A stretch of DNA of 64,000 nt from Diogma glabrata (Eukaryota; Arthropoda; Insecta; Diptera; Cylindrotomidae). The position numbers were made by a program, and so were the translations under genes. Below the pieces are notes generated by a model that had not been told where the DNA came from, ran no database searches, and saw nothing but the letters and a program-made list of their open reading frames with translations. Every line of letters starts with the position of its first letter. Within the stretch, counting starts at the first letter, position 1. Shown one piece after another: positions 10,011 to 21,734 of this stretch. The DNA is taken from positions 3,879,335-3,943,334 of the forward strand of contig OY856188.1 of the NCBI GenBank assembly GCA_963693315.1, written 5' to 3'.

Positions 10011-13000
10011 ATGAGCCATTATTCAATGTTACATAATACATTGTTTCGTATCATGCCAGTCACACTCCGAAATGGTAGCCAAGAGCCAACCTTAATGGAT
10101 TCAAAGTTGTACAGAGACTTAAATCTAACTGGCAAAGAACTTCTTTTATGCTTAAAGTGGTCCAGCGACACGTACAAAAACATTCCAAACTCGAAGCAAG
10201 TTTCTATTTCAATTTGGGGAAGCACTGCATCCAATTTCAAGATCAATAATGTTCGAACTGTTGACGACCTCGAATTACCAAGACAATCGTTGAACTTTGA
10301 AGCACTTAAGAAATCTTTTCTATTCTTGGCAAAGTACAAGGTTGAGAGCTATGCTAATGCCAAACCAATGATACTCATCAGAATGGACAACTTACACCTT
10401 AGTGGAGTTAAAAAAATGCATCAAGAAAGCGAAAGAAGTCTTGCAGTTGCATTGTGCAAACTAGAATGGACCGTTTGTGGCACATACGACTCTGAAGTAT
10501 CTCATGGTTCATCCAGTCAAAGTCTAAATCTACTTTTGTGTGTATGTAATAACGATGAATTGCATAAACTGATTCAAGAGTCATTCAAAATTGATGACAT
10601 GGGAATCACCAAAAATTCAGAAAAGTGTAGTCGCTCAGAGGAACTTCAATCACTTGAGATGTTAAAGTCAACAACTAAAAGAGTTGGAGACAAGTTTGAA
10701 ACTGGTGTGCTATGAAAAAGCCAGAATATTAAGTTTCCGCCCAGTAAAAACATGGCAATGAAACGACTACTATGCAATGAAAGGATGTTATCACGTTATC
10801 CGGAACTTGCTAAGAAAGCAGTGGAAGTAATACATAAAGAAGAGAACCTTGGATACATCAGAAAATTATCAAGCGAAGAAGCTTCAAAAGAAGATGAACG
10901 TACTTGGTATCTGCAAATGTTTGCAGTCCGCAATACCAAGAAACCTTCCAAACTAACGATGGTAAATTATGGAGACGCCAACGTTGATGGAGTATCATTG
11001 AACTCGATGCTTTTAATAGGTCCTGATCTGGTTCCACCTCTGCCTCAAGTGTTACTTCGTTACCAAGAGCGAAAAGTTTGCGTTTCCGGAGATTTGAAGC
11101 ACATGTTCCATCATATTCAAGTTATAAAAGAAGACCAAAATTCTCAACGTTTTCTTTGGAGGAATCAACCCAGCGATCTAGTATCAACTTATGTTTTCCA
11201 AGTCCTAATTTTTGGGTCAAAGAGCTCGCCCAGCTCAGCCCAGTTTGTTAAAAACCTCAACTGGTGACTATGCAAAGCAGTTTTCAAGAGAAGTTAAAGC
11301 AATAATCGAAAACACTTATGTAGATGATTACCTTGATAGCTTTAATAGCATTGAAGAAGCAATTTTAACAACAAGAAATATAAAGTATATTCACAGCAAG
11401 GGAAACTTTGAACTTTGTCAATTTCAATCAAACTCTAAAGAAGTCCTCATGAATTTGGTACAAGAAGAAGTCAGCAACAAAAATTTAGACCTTGACGGGA
11501 CACCACCAAAGCTCTTGGTTTGTGACATGATCTGAATTCCGACAGTTATTACTATGCAATGCATAATTGTAATAATGCAAAGGAAATCATGTTTGGCAAT
11601 AAAGTGCCTTCTAAACGAGAAGTTTTGCGAACGCTTATGTCGATCTTTGATCCGCTGGGAAGAATTGGACACTTCATCGTTCATTTACGAATACTGATGC
11701 AAAATCTTTGGAGGTAATTGGGACGAGTACCAATCGAGCTACGTTCGTCTTGGGAGAAATGGATTCAACGATTGAATGAACTTGAGAAACTTAAAATTCC
11801 AAGATGTCATCTTTCTCAATTAAATGACTATGAGAACGGTTCGATACAATTACATGCCTTCTGCGATGCTGGAGTTGAAGCTTACTGCACTATAATATTC
11901 CTTCGAGTTGCAAAAAAAAGGTATAGTGGACGTAGCATAACGTGGTTCAAAAGTTAAAGTTGCACCTGTTAAGATGACTTCTATCCTACGCCTGGAACTT
12001 GAAGCTGCACTCATTGGAACAAGATATCTACGTTTCATAGAAAAATGTTTGACTGTAAACATTGAAGAGAGACACTATGGGACTGATAGTACAAAAGTTT
12101 TATCATGGATTATACCAAGTAACAGACGTTTCAAGCAATATGTTGCATTTCGAGTTTCTGAAATTCAGGAAAATTCAGATGTTCAAGACTGGCACTGGAT
12201 TGGGACTAAAGAGAATGTAGCTGATGAAGGAACCAAATCCTTAAATATTCCTTCTTTGGACCCTAATAGTCGATGGTTCCGAGGACCTAGTTTTTTATAC
12301 AGCTCGAAGAATAAATGGCCGATCAAGAACTTAAAAGAATTTCCAGCAACTCAAATAGAAGTCAAATTGGTACTCTATTACATACTCTAGCTGAGAGTCC
12401 AATTGAGTTTAAACGTTATGGTTCATGGATACAACTTCTTCGAGTTATGGCTTACGTTTGTCGTTTTGTTAACAACTTGAGAAAAACAAGAGAACGTTTG
12501 ATCGACCCATACTTACATAAATCAGAGTTAATTGTGGCAGAAACTAAACTTTTCAAAATCGCACAATGGTCTGCATTTTCAAACGAAATATTGAAGCTCA
12601 ATGATGGAAACCAACCAGGAATAAAAAGCAGGTTATATCGTCTTTCACCATACTTAGATGATAGCAAAGTAATTCGAATTGACGGTCGAATTGACGGTCG
12701 AATAGACGCAGCAAATGTTATTTTTGACACACGAAGACTAGTAATTCTCCCTCAAGAACATTACATCACAAATCTATTGGTAAAGAGTTTCTATATACCC
12801 AAACTAAGATGTCTTGTGAAGAGAATTGCAAAAAATTGCCAAAGATGCAAGAATGAACGTGCAAAGCCTGAAGTTCCAAGAATTGCTCCATTACCAGAAG
12901 CTCGATTATCAATTTATGAACCTCCATTTACACACACAGGAGTTGATTTCTTCAGGCCAATCGACGTAGTTTTTGGAAGAGGAGTTCAAAAACGTTATGG

Positions 13001-13790
13001 CGTACTGTTTAGCTTATAGTTTGAATATAAGCTCATGCATAATGGCTATCAGAAACTTTATGACAAGGTTTGAACCTACGGTGACCACTGAACAAATTTT
13101 ATTGGTTCAGAACGAGTCCTTCGCGAGGAGATCGAAAAATTAAACACAAGTTTGCTTGCAAGAGAATTTACAACAAGTACAATTGAGTGCGATTCAACCC
13201 ACCTGCAGCACCTTAAGTTCTGTCAAGGTTGCTTTATATGCATCGTTGCCATTGCGTTCACCCAACGATGAAGTTTTGATCAATGCACTCAAAGAAGCTG
13301 AAAACATAATTAACTCAAGGCCGCTTGTCTATGTACCAATTGAAAGTTCACACAAAGAAGCAATAACACCAAACCACTCTATTCGCTTGTCATCAGCAGT
13401 TAACGAAGTTTTGACCGAACCATATGATATATCAGCAGTCTTCAGAAACAACTACAAAAAAGCTCAGATGATTTCAAACCATTTCTCAAAAAGATGGATA
13501 GACGAATATTTACCAGAATTAACGTTAAGATCCAAATGGTATTCGGGGTTCAAGCACCTAAAACTGGAGATGTCGTTGTCGTAGTAGATCCAAGCCACCC
13601 AAGATATTGTTGGCCAATAGGAATCATTACAGAAGCCAAGAAAGCACCTGATGAAAGAATTCGATAATGTGTTGTGAAAACGAAACTCGGAATCTACACC
13701 AGACCTGTTGCAAGGATTGCAATAGTAAAAGTCGACTCTCAAGAAGACTCGACCTCGGGGAGAAATGTTGCAAATAATTGAACACAACGT
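10011..13790 (+). pseudogene. BEL/Pao copy A, protease-RT-RNase H-integrase, frameshifted
   Basis: Order: a protease-like region (10011-10715, catalytic motif not intact); RT from 10752 with GDLKHMFHHI and, after a frameshift near 11250, the catalytic YVDDYLDS at 11317-11340; connection and RNase H (11535-12310) with HAFCDAGVEAY and DSTKVLSWI; integrase zinc region with CQRCKNERAKP (about 12840); integrase core with GVDFF (about 12940) and NSRPLVYVP (13313-13339); and the C-terminal DPSHPRYCWP block (13587-13616). Homology ends about 13780 with STSGRNV. At least six frameshifts or stops break it. A 15-base duplication at about 12676-12705 yields RIDGRIDGRID. Old and inactive. LTRs could not be delimited. 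Confidence 0.88.
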
Positions 13791-14345
13791 AGAAGCCGAA
13801 TTCCACTTGAACTATGCGGAATTCCACTCCTGGCAAAAAATCAAATTCTTTTTAAAAATCATAGAATTTAACCATCATACGAGGCTACGAACTCTACAAA
13901 CTCTACAAACTTTCAAAATTAAATAATATAGTATGCTTTGTAAATTTTCTTTAAAATATTGAATAGTTTATTCTTTCTTTTGAAATTTGACAACCAAGCA
14001 GATAAGACGTTTTCCTGAAACTTAGAGTCATTAAAATTTGATCAGCACTTGTTTTAAATTATCTCAAAGAGATTGAAAAATTGTATTAAATTAGAGATTT
14101 AGTAATTATCATAACAAACAAAAGATAAAAGAAAGCTGGTTTAACAATCGAGAAAAGTCTCACATTTCAAAATTTGTGAAAGAAAAACTAATGTAAGATA
14201 ACTATTTCAAACTAATTAATTGATTGTAAATCTGATTGAAGCGCATACTACAGACATTTTCCAACAGTACTCTATAATGATTTGTTTGTTAGATTCCTGG
14301 AAGTGTAATCATTTTTATTTTTATTTCTGACCATTCCTGTCATAG
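13791..14345. other. Probable BEL/Pao copy A 3' region, not resolved
   Basis: Sequence directly after the pol region. A TGTTG at about 13765 could open a 3' LTR, but without a matching 5' copy upstream of gag I cannot delimit it. No coding signal. Confidence 0.35.
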
Positions 14346-14349
14346 TGCC

Positions 14350-14710
14350 ATCAGGGTTGGCATGATTTAATTAAATCAAATGATTTAAATCCCTGATTTA
14401 GATTACATTTCAATCACTTTGACTTCTTTATTGCATTCATTGATTTAAATCAATTTTTTTCTATAAAATACATAAAAAATTGTAACGCCAGTGTATATAT
14501 TCCAATAATTTTTGAATGCATTGTCGATATATGCTGCATTATCGTCAGTGACATATTTTGAAAATAAATAACTCGAATAACTCGGTTTTCTCGTACTGTT
14601 GAAAATTTAACAAAACCCTCGTAAAAAAGTCAAAAAATTCTAAACAAAAGAATTATTTGATTTAAATTAAAAAAATATTATTTAAATCAAAAAGAGTTCT
14701 TCTCAAATCA
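14350..14710. repeat. ATTTAAATC-rich repeat, possible one-ended hAT fragment
   Basis: CAGGGTTGGCATGATTTAA opens the stretch and resembles a hAT-type end; GATTTAAATC-like units recur through it. A matching right end was not found, so this is at best a truncated element. Confidence 0.35.
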
Positions 14711-15000
14711 TAATTTTAGAATAAAATCAAAAACGGGGCCTTCGCAAATTACAAAAAGAAATACACCTTTCATATGACACCCCACTAGTCAAGGCTAAAA
14801 AATAATTTTTTTTCAAAACTTCCATCCTCAGCCCCTTCAAATGACATTTAAAATGATGAGCTAACCGCTATAGTTTTCATTCAATCTTTACAACATTTCC
14901 TATAACCGGGGATTTTTGTTGAAAATTTTTCTTTTGTAATGTTCGAAATAAAGGGGAGGGGAACAGGAAAATATTTTGACCTTTTTGAAAATTCGAAAAC
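14711..15000. other. No recognisable feature
   Basis: AT-rich sequence without coding signal, repeats or tRNA-like motifs that I can support. Confidence 0.5.
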
Positions 15001-15074
15001 TGTGCATTATTTAACACCGACCATTATTTAACTCCGCCAAGTTATTGAGTTTTTGTAAATTTCATGGAATAAAG

Positions 15075-15335
15075 ATCACAAAGTCACCACCCTACCTACC
15101 ATTTACAAAGTAATGCAATTGCAAAAAGAGGATAAATTGGATAAATTTTTAATATACCAACGCTATACTCCAAATACTGTCAATATTAAGACACCATGTA
15201 AAGTTATTTTTACCCATCGTCCTAAAATACTTTTAAATCTCGTTCATAAAAGTCAAAAAGGTTTTATTAGAATTATTTTAAAAACAAAATTAAGTGGATG
15301 GCGTGTACGGTACTTATAAGATTGAGTAAATTTAT
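15075..15335 (+). pseudogene. Gypsy-type integrase tail fragment
   Basis: The open frame contains KLDKFLIYQRYTPNT and, further on, THRPKILLNL, which correspond to the Gypsy integrase segment that usually reads like LDxFLxxYRxTPN followed by a FGRRxRTxLDL-like block. The match is short and lacks the catalytic residues. It lies immediately upstream of an LTR-like sequence in the same direction (15376 onward), as a 3' end of a Gypsy element would. A 5'-deleted element is the simplest reading. Confidence 0.55.
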
Positions 15336-15375
15336 TTACCTAGTTAATAATATACTAAATAACAGAAGATGAGAT

Positions 15376-15620
15376 TGTAGAGGTTAATATATTAAAATTT
15401 AAATAATAATAAATAATTCTACAAATATAAACGATCACCTAGTTTACTCGTGACACCAACCGTCTAAACAATGATCGATAAAGTCACTTTGCACTTGTAG
15501 CGCCAAACGATTAATTAATTAATTCGAAAAAAACACAAAAATCTCGAAAGACCGATTTTGACTCAATGGACATCTTTTCCATTTTTTGTTTGGCGGTAAA
15601 GTTGATGAAAAACTTCACTT
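15376..15620 (+). repeat. Gypsy LTR-like sequence, related to the 50.2-kb LTR
   Basis: It begins TGTAGAGGTTAATATAT, as do the LTRs at 44820 and 50224 read on the minus strand. It then shares the GCGCC and ATTAATTAATTAATTCGAAAAAA blocks (split here for length) and the TCAATGGA-CAT-TTTTCCAT and TTGGCGG blocks with the LTR ending at 50224, in the same order. A purine-rich AACAGAAGATGAGAT precedes it, as a polypurine tract would precede a 3' LTR. The right end of the LTR is not located; similarity fades after about 15620. Confidence 0.6.
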
Positions 15621-16190
15621 CTTTTTCGGACTTTCGCGAAACACATTCAATTGTTTTAATTACAATATATTAAAACGAATTAAAATAGTTTGGTTAATCA
15701 CAGTGTAAAATTATAATTTTAATACTTTAAATATCTAACCAATTACAATAAAGTGTGCGATCAAATAAACAATAGTTTTCTCATGACTTAAAGTTAGTGT
15801 AAAACAGTTTAAGTGAACAAAAAAAAACACTCATAATCGGTGCATGCAAATTTTCATCACCAAATTACTAATTAGTTGGGGCACAAACATACAAACTATC
15901 GAAAGTTGACGATATAACATGGAAATAATATTTAGCCAAAACCCCACAGAACATATTTCGCCTCAACATTCAACAATATTCAAAAAATTGTACTAACAAA
16001 TATTTGACAGGAATTGTACTAATAATTTTAACAAACCGTTAGAAATAAAGTTTATGTTTTATTTTTCACAAATTGAATAGATTTTAAAATAATTTAAGAA
16101 TAATATTACTCACCATTAGATGTTCAAGCTTCCTTGGACCTCACTAACAACAATACGAAATCACCTAAGAGCCAGCCATTTTGTCACCAA
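15621..16190. other. Possible remainder of LTR; otherwise unassigned
   Basis: AT-rich, non-coding sequence after the recognisable LTR start. It may be the rest of the LTR, but I cannot align it with confidence. Confidence 0.3.
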
Positions 16191-16191
16191 A

Positions 16192-16291
16192 CTAGGTGCC
16201 CTTTTCGTTAGTTCATTCGGAATAGAATTTTCGGAATAGATTGTTCTACAAAATCAGAATATTCTAAATGAATTAACGAAAACACCATAGC
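16192..16291. mobile_element. Short inverted-repeat element (MITE-like, ~100 bp)
   Basis: The left arm CTTTTCGTTAGTTCATT and the right arm AATGAATTAACGAAAA are near-exact complements, with GGTG at the left and CACC at the right tip. There is no coding capacity. Confidence 0.6.
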
Positions 16292-17340
16292 TTACACACA
16301 AACATTTTTATTTAATTTATAAAACCAAAATAAACAATAAAATTTACAAAAAAATCACAACCGACTAAACTATTTCAAAATTCGCGACGGACTAATCCAA
16401 TAATTATAAATCTAGTTTTAACGGTACTTTGATTAAATCAAGTTTATTGTTTTTTCTCATTGTGTATGTAAATAATGGTCAGATGATCTTTTGATTACCC
16501 ATACCATAATTTATTCATGCAAGTACAGGTGATCAACACAACGTTTTATTTTTGCGTAAACAAATTTGAAAAAAATTTCGTTTATTTTAGCGAGGAAATG
16601 TAACTTCGAATCGAAGGAGAAAATAGGATACAGTATAGCAACAGAAGTTAGCTTTTTCGTTATAGAGAGAATTAAAATCAATTTGTTTTAATTAATTAAA
16701 AATTTTATTTTTGTTTGTCTATAATATTTAATTACCATTTAGGATTTAGACACATGACATTGTTTACCGATTGAAATATAATAGTTTTCCGAACATTTTA
16801 CCGATGAAACCAGGGATTTCTTTTCAACGTGTTGTGATTTATTAGAGCGGAAGAGAGGGGGTTAAAAAACGTTGAATGTTGCGTTACGTAATTTGAAAAG
16901 ATAAACAACATTGTGTTTGTTTAGTGATTTATTGGTAAAAATTTTAAACTCGAACTCTGTGGACCTGGAATCGACTCCTATCTAGGTGCAAGTGTTTTGA
17001 AGCATAAAATTAACAATCCTCTACACACCAGTGTCTTTTGGTGGAATGTAACCAAAAGTAGATTAAATGTGAAAGACAATTGAGGAGGCCCACGCTCCTA
17101 GTTTTTATCATCAATGGCACAAAAACAATTGTTTCAGTGTCGATTACATGGGTAGTAGTTAATAAATGGTGGTGGTGTTGAACTTTGGTTGATTGGCTCA
17201 ATGTTCAGTTTTGTCCCCAACATACTGTTATTAACTTGTATTACGAGTGACATATTTGTAGTTTTGTAGTTGAAAAACAATATCTATAGCCCAATCAACG
17301 AAAAAGTATAGAGGGAAATGCTTGGAACACAATTTTTGAC
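16292..17340. other. Mostly unassigned; partial TTACGTAA-type MITE end
   Basis: AT-rich and non-coding. GCGTTACGTAATTTG at about 16881-16895, preceded by a G-rich stretch, resembles the right end of the repeat at 34606-34772. No other feature recognised. Confidence 0.4.
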
Positions 17341-17950
17341 TTTGTAACTTTGTTTGGACTAGTTAGGAGTTGAACATATCAAAAGTCCTTGCCCGTAGCC
17401 TCTATGCCGGAGAGAGAGGGTTTGAAAGTCTCATTTTTCGGTTTTTTGCTTATATATCGAAAACCGTGCGTCCTACTGACATAACTACTCTGTACAAAAT
17501 GAAAGCTGATTGAATTTGCTAATCATTTTTTTTTGATATCCTGTATAGCTTTCGAGATATCCGCTCTTGAAAGTCTGTAATTTTGGAAAAAAAAACTTTA
17601 TGCTTTCCATTTGCTCTTTTTGATCGAATAACTCTTCAACGATTCACCAAAAAACTAAATTCTGGCCATATTGTTGTAGAGCATTAATTTTTTTTCAATA
17701 ATATATATTATTTTACTATTTTATCTATTTTCCTGTAAAAGCAGTTTCAGTATTGAGTGTGAAATCTGAAGCTTTGCAATAACTGTCGACTAATGAATCT
17801 GTTAATTTTTCACCATTGCCGGTCAAAGTATTGGTCGAAATATGCACCATTATGTACACATATTCAGTACTGAAAGTCCAAATAGCACAGATGCTCATAT
17901 TAGAACATATATTTGCCCGTATGCCCGCTGATCAGGTTCCTCACATTTAA
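17341..17950. other. Probable untranslated flank of the PIN-like gene copy
   Basis: Non-coding sequence downstream (on the minus strand) of the PIN/FEN1-like gene copy, containing CCGTGCGTCCTACTGAC within a T-rich stretch. No feature can be defined. It is plausibly the 3' flank of the same mobile or once-mobile unit, which is inference only. Confidence 0.3.
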
Positions 17951-17959
17951 TTACATTAC

Positions 17960-19920
17960 AACAGTACGTGCCATTCAGGTAATTCCTTGCTCTCTTCGGG
18001 GGGACAGGACCTTGATCGTTATTTTCGTTTTCATCTTCTTTTTCTCTGTCATTTTCTCCGTCGGACCTCTGTAGGGAAACGGTCAGATGATCCTCCTGTT
18101 CTTCTTCATATTAGGAAGTCATCTTGATAGACACAATTCAGGCAGTTTCCCTGACAATTTTGGCATGCTGGAGAACATTTGAGGCTTGCTTTTTTTCCAG
18201 CCTCACTTCGCGCTGGCACAGTCTTTCGTGCATTGACAGAAAATCAATTTCAGTCTATCGTCTGATGCAGCTGCTAACTCACTGTGCATTAGGACCAAAC
18301 AGTTGTTCTCAATCTTTCACCCATACATCTGAGGACTCAGATCATTTCCCAGCCACAGCTGAACTTGGTGGTATGTTCGGATGGAATGCTGTTTTACTGT
18401 TCCCTCGGTGGGAGGAAGACAAGAGATATCAGACTTGATGATAGCCACCGAATTCAAGAATGAATTGTACCTGTATGCATTGAGGAAGACCTCTTTCGCT
18501 GGAGCCCCGTACCACTTCAAGATGAAGGTTTCATCTGCTATACTTAAGCGGTGGTAGAGGAAGGGTTTGAAAAGACCGCTGCTGCTTTCTGGACCTCTGG
18601 CGACTTCAAATCAGGCGGTCTTCAGGCAGGCTCTTGATGATGTGTCGCATCCAATAAATGTGTGCAAAAACAACGTCCTTGAAACCTTGTTGTTGAAGTT
18701 CTTGAAACGAGAATAATGAATTCTTTGTCTTCTCACGTCCAGGCTTTATGAAAATAATGTCATTATATGCGCATCAGCTTTAGACATCAAAAGGGCTATG
18801 AAGTCGACATCTTCACCCACAATGCTGACAGCTGTTGTTTCCGACATTTCCACAATCATTACGTCCGCATAATTTTCTGCTTGAAGTGTATGTTGATGCT
18901 TAGCCTGCTTTTGTTGAACTTGTTCGACAGAAAATCTTCTTGTTTGACGTTTATCTCGGTGTCTTCAGTGAAATGGATGTCAGCAGACTTCCTGAATCGA
19001 TAGCGCCTTTGGTGTTCTGCTACTTTCGTGCTTGAGGTTGATGAGAAATAGTCATCAAAGACTAAAGTACATTTCTTTCCGTTGTAGTTCTTTGTGATAA
19101 AGTGGATGAAACTCTCGCAGACTGTCGAGGAGGAGCCCTCCATCAAATACGATGTGTAGCTGTGCGACATGTACAGCTTTGGTCGGAGTGTTGAATAGTC
19201 CACTCTCACCGAATAGAGATAATGGAAACGGGGCTAATTCGTATTCCAAGTATAGCTTTAAATCTTCGTCTGCTTTTTTGCTGATGGATATACGTCGGAA
19301 TAGCACGAATGGGTCCACAGGAATCTTTTCGTCCTTGATTTGAATCGATGAGCTTACTGTCGAAAGGGGAAGAGCTCGATCTTTTCGAGCCAATTTGATG
19401 TTAGAAAATGTCGAATTGACCATTTTACCCATTGCTTGCTTACCAACTGCAACAGCATTGTAGCAGGTGATCGTTGTATCTCCAACAACTCCTGTCGCGA
19501 TAGATATGATATCTCTGGTGTCTGGGAAGGGAGGAAATTTCTCAAACCAATGGGTGAGCTTGGCAATGTTACCTTCATCCTTGTTTTGGTGGGCTTGTCT
19601 GAAATCTGCATGCTGCTTACTGGTGTAAAATAGAACTCCACCGAACTCTTCTAAAGTGCAGATATCATGAGTTGCACTCACTTCTACCACCCATTTGCTA
19701 AGAGTGCTGTTTGTGACTCCTCTACCACGAGTCCACCTTGCCTGGAAAAAGAACGCATTAAGGTGGTCTCATTAAGGTGGTCTCAGACTCCAGCCCGGTC
19801 TGATCGACGCATCGTGAAGTAGCTGTCATTAACTAATTTATGGTATTCTTCGGGTGATAGTTTTTCGTGTAGTTTCTCCTTGCTTTGTATGTAGAGGTGA
19901 CAAGACTTTGCATATGGAAA
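17960..19920 (-). pseudogene. Unnamed family with PIN/FEN1-like nuclease motifs and Cys-rich tail, broken copy
   Basis: Minus-strand homology runs the length of this region in several frames. N-terminal part (about 19880-19690): YFTMRRSDR, then LMRSFSRQGGL. Middle (19690-19055): FRQAHQNKDEGNIAKL, YLEYELAPFPLSLFGE, VFDGGLLLDSL. Then LVFDDYFSSTSSTK, SIVGEDVDFIALL (about 18810), FIGCDTSSR (about 18640), LPPTEGTVKQHSIRTYHQVQ (about 18430-18370), and a Cys-rich tail with CSPACQNCQGNCLNC (about 18175-18130). The set DGG, FDD, GEDVD and GCD resembles the spaced acidic residues of PIN/FEN1-type nucleases. I recognise the whole arrangement as a common unannotated arthropod/cnidarian protein type, often repetitive in genomes. 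Frameshifts and lost cysteines show this copy is dead. The function is inferred, not known. Confidence 0.7.
19759..19786. repeat. Tandem duplication of ATTAAGGTGGTCTC
   Basis: ATTAAGGTGGTCTC occurs twice in a row within the N-terminal part of the PIN-like pseudogene, a local duplication that disturbs the reading frame. Confidence 0.85.
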
Positions 19921-19990
19921 GTATCCCGCCGCATTGGCACGGGATCATACGTCTTACACATTCAAGGTGGGCATGGAAGTCCCGGATCTT

Positions 19991-20400
19991 TCTTTTTTTT
20001 TTTTTTTTTTTTTAAATTTATTAATAAATCACAACTGAACATAAAGTTCATTCAAGGATTATACATGTTTAAAATTAAGCACAAGAAAGGAAGAAGCGGA
20101 AGAAAGCAAAGAAAAATTATGAAACTCCCTCAAATAAAGAATATTTTTCCGTTGCTATCACAAAACCGATTATTGCATCTGTTGGTGATGATTTTCATTA
20201 TAGCTCAAGAGTGTGGCATTCCTGGCTCTTTGGTATACATTCGCATTTTCTGCTACTCTAGGTACCTTTTTGTCAAATTAGCATCAGTCAACTCATCAGT
20301 TAACTCATCTGTGGTGCCTTGTGCCCAAATCTCGTTTTCACACCTTAATGGGTTATTCAGCTTCCCTGGTTCACATTTTGGTGAGACTTAGAAATTTTTT
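19991..20400 (-). mobile_element. Poly(A)-tailed retrocopy (LINE 3' end or processed transcript)
   Basis: A run of T at 19993-20013, interrupted only at its first bases, is a poly(A) tail on the minus strand. Just upstream of it on that strand lies TTATTAATAAATTT, which contains a canonical AATAAA signal. The body to about 20390 holds short open stretches with no domain I recognise. The 5' end and target duplication were not found. A 5'-truncated LINE or a processed pseudogene fit equally well. Confidence 0.55.
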
Positions 20401-21734
20401 GAACTGTTTTATAACCAAGTTCGTCTATACTAATTGAGTCACATATAATACCGACACATTGATGCCCTCCATTTTTGGTAGTCTTCAGCGTCACTCACCC
20501 TATTCATAGGTCACTTTATTAGCACGACGTAAGAACCATATTAACTCAACGGTGACAAGTATTATTCTTTATGATAGTAAACTGCATTACGGCCATGAAA
20601 TAAAATACAACAATCCTTTTATTGACCATAAAATCAAAACCAGTCTCTGACATATTCGAAAATTTCGGTTTCTTTAAGCCACAAAACCACTATAACCTCA
20701 ATCATAACAAAGTTGATATCCACAATTTCCTTTTCGATTACAATGTGATCAATTATCGACCTTGCGGAATTCGCTAATTTTTTATGCGTTTTCTGTTTTT
20801 TTTTTTGTTTTGTTTTTCGTATATCGGTAGATCTCGATCGACTGTCTGTTTTTGTTTTTGTTTTATTATTATTGTAACTTTTGTTATTTTTGCTATATTT
20901 TCTTTTCTTTTTTTTTTTGTTGTGATATTCTTCTGTATTGATCGATTTGATCGGTAGAAATAATAATATTTTTTCTTGATGTTGTTGCAACGGCCATTGT
21001 CTTCATTTCTGAAAGGAGGAAAAAAACACATTTTTTCCAAAAATTCAAGCGAAAATGCCGCTTTAATTTTGTTATTATTTTAGATTTTTTTTTTAATTTT
21101 ATTTTGTTTTGATCGATTTCAGTTTGAATTAAAATCAATCGTAAGTTAAGGGATTATAGGGTGACTAAATAAAATAAACTCAAAACTTTTAGTTGGATCG
21201 TAGTTTTAGACCTGCACCAAAACTATTTGCAAGTTATATCTTGAATAAGATCGTAAAAGGACCAAATTCGGAGAGTTAAGGACCCCAAAAGTTTAATAAA
21301 TTAAAGCGTAATATCGATAATTTGGATTAAAAATTCAAAAATAGTTTAATAAATTTTTTAATATTAAAATTTGAAAATATTTCTATTATTAACCAATTTG
21401 ATCCAACAAAACACGACATCCGCAACTTTCTATAAGTTTTTCTTAAAGTAATAACTGGCAAACTCTTTGGTTGGTGGCAAACTTTTTGGTTTGTATTTTA
21501 ATTTTGAGGCGAAACCAAATATTGATTCATATCTAATATTAGTAGCCAAAAGCAACGACAACATTCCATAAAAATTTTGGAGTGGGTTACTCTCAAATTA
21601 CAGAATTCATCGCTAAACCATAGTGGGAACTTTAACAACCCACATGATGACGTGATAGTAATGAAAACAAAGAGTCATTATTGACGCACTTAGAAAGATT
21701 TACAAGATTTTCAATATACGTTTGTATTTTCAAT
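20401..21734. other. No recognisable gene; AT-rich with homopolymers
   Basis: Long T and A tracts and several GATCGATT-like motifs (about 20830-20950 and 21110). Open frames at 20634-21138 (minus) are Lys/Asn-rich composition artefacts. The stretch has the look of unique intronic or intergenic sequence. Confidence 0.5.

Noticed and set aside
14350..14710. Complete hAT MITE
   Set aside because: Only one hAT-like end is present; no complementary right end or 8-bp duplication was found.
20634..21138. Three overlapping Lys/Asn-rich minus-strand frames
   Set aside because: Artefact of T-rich homopolymers; no domain and no consistent frame.
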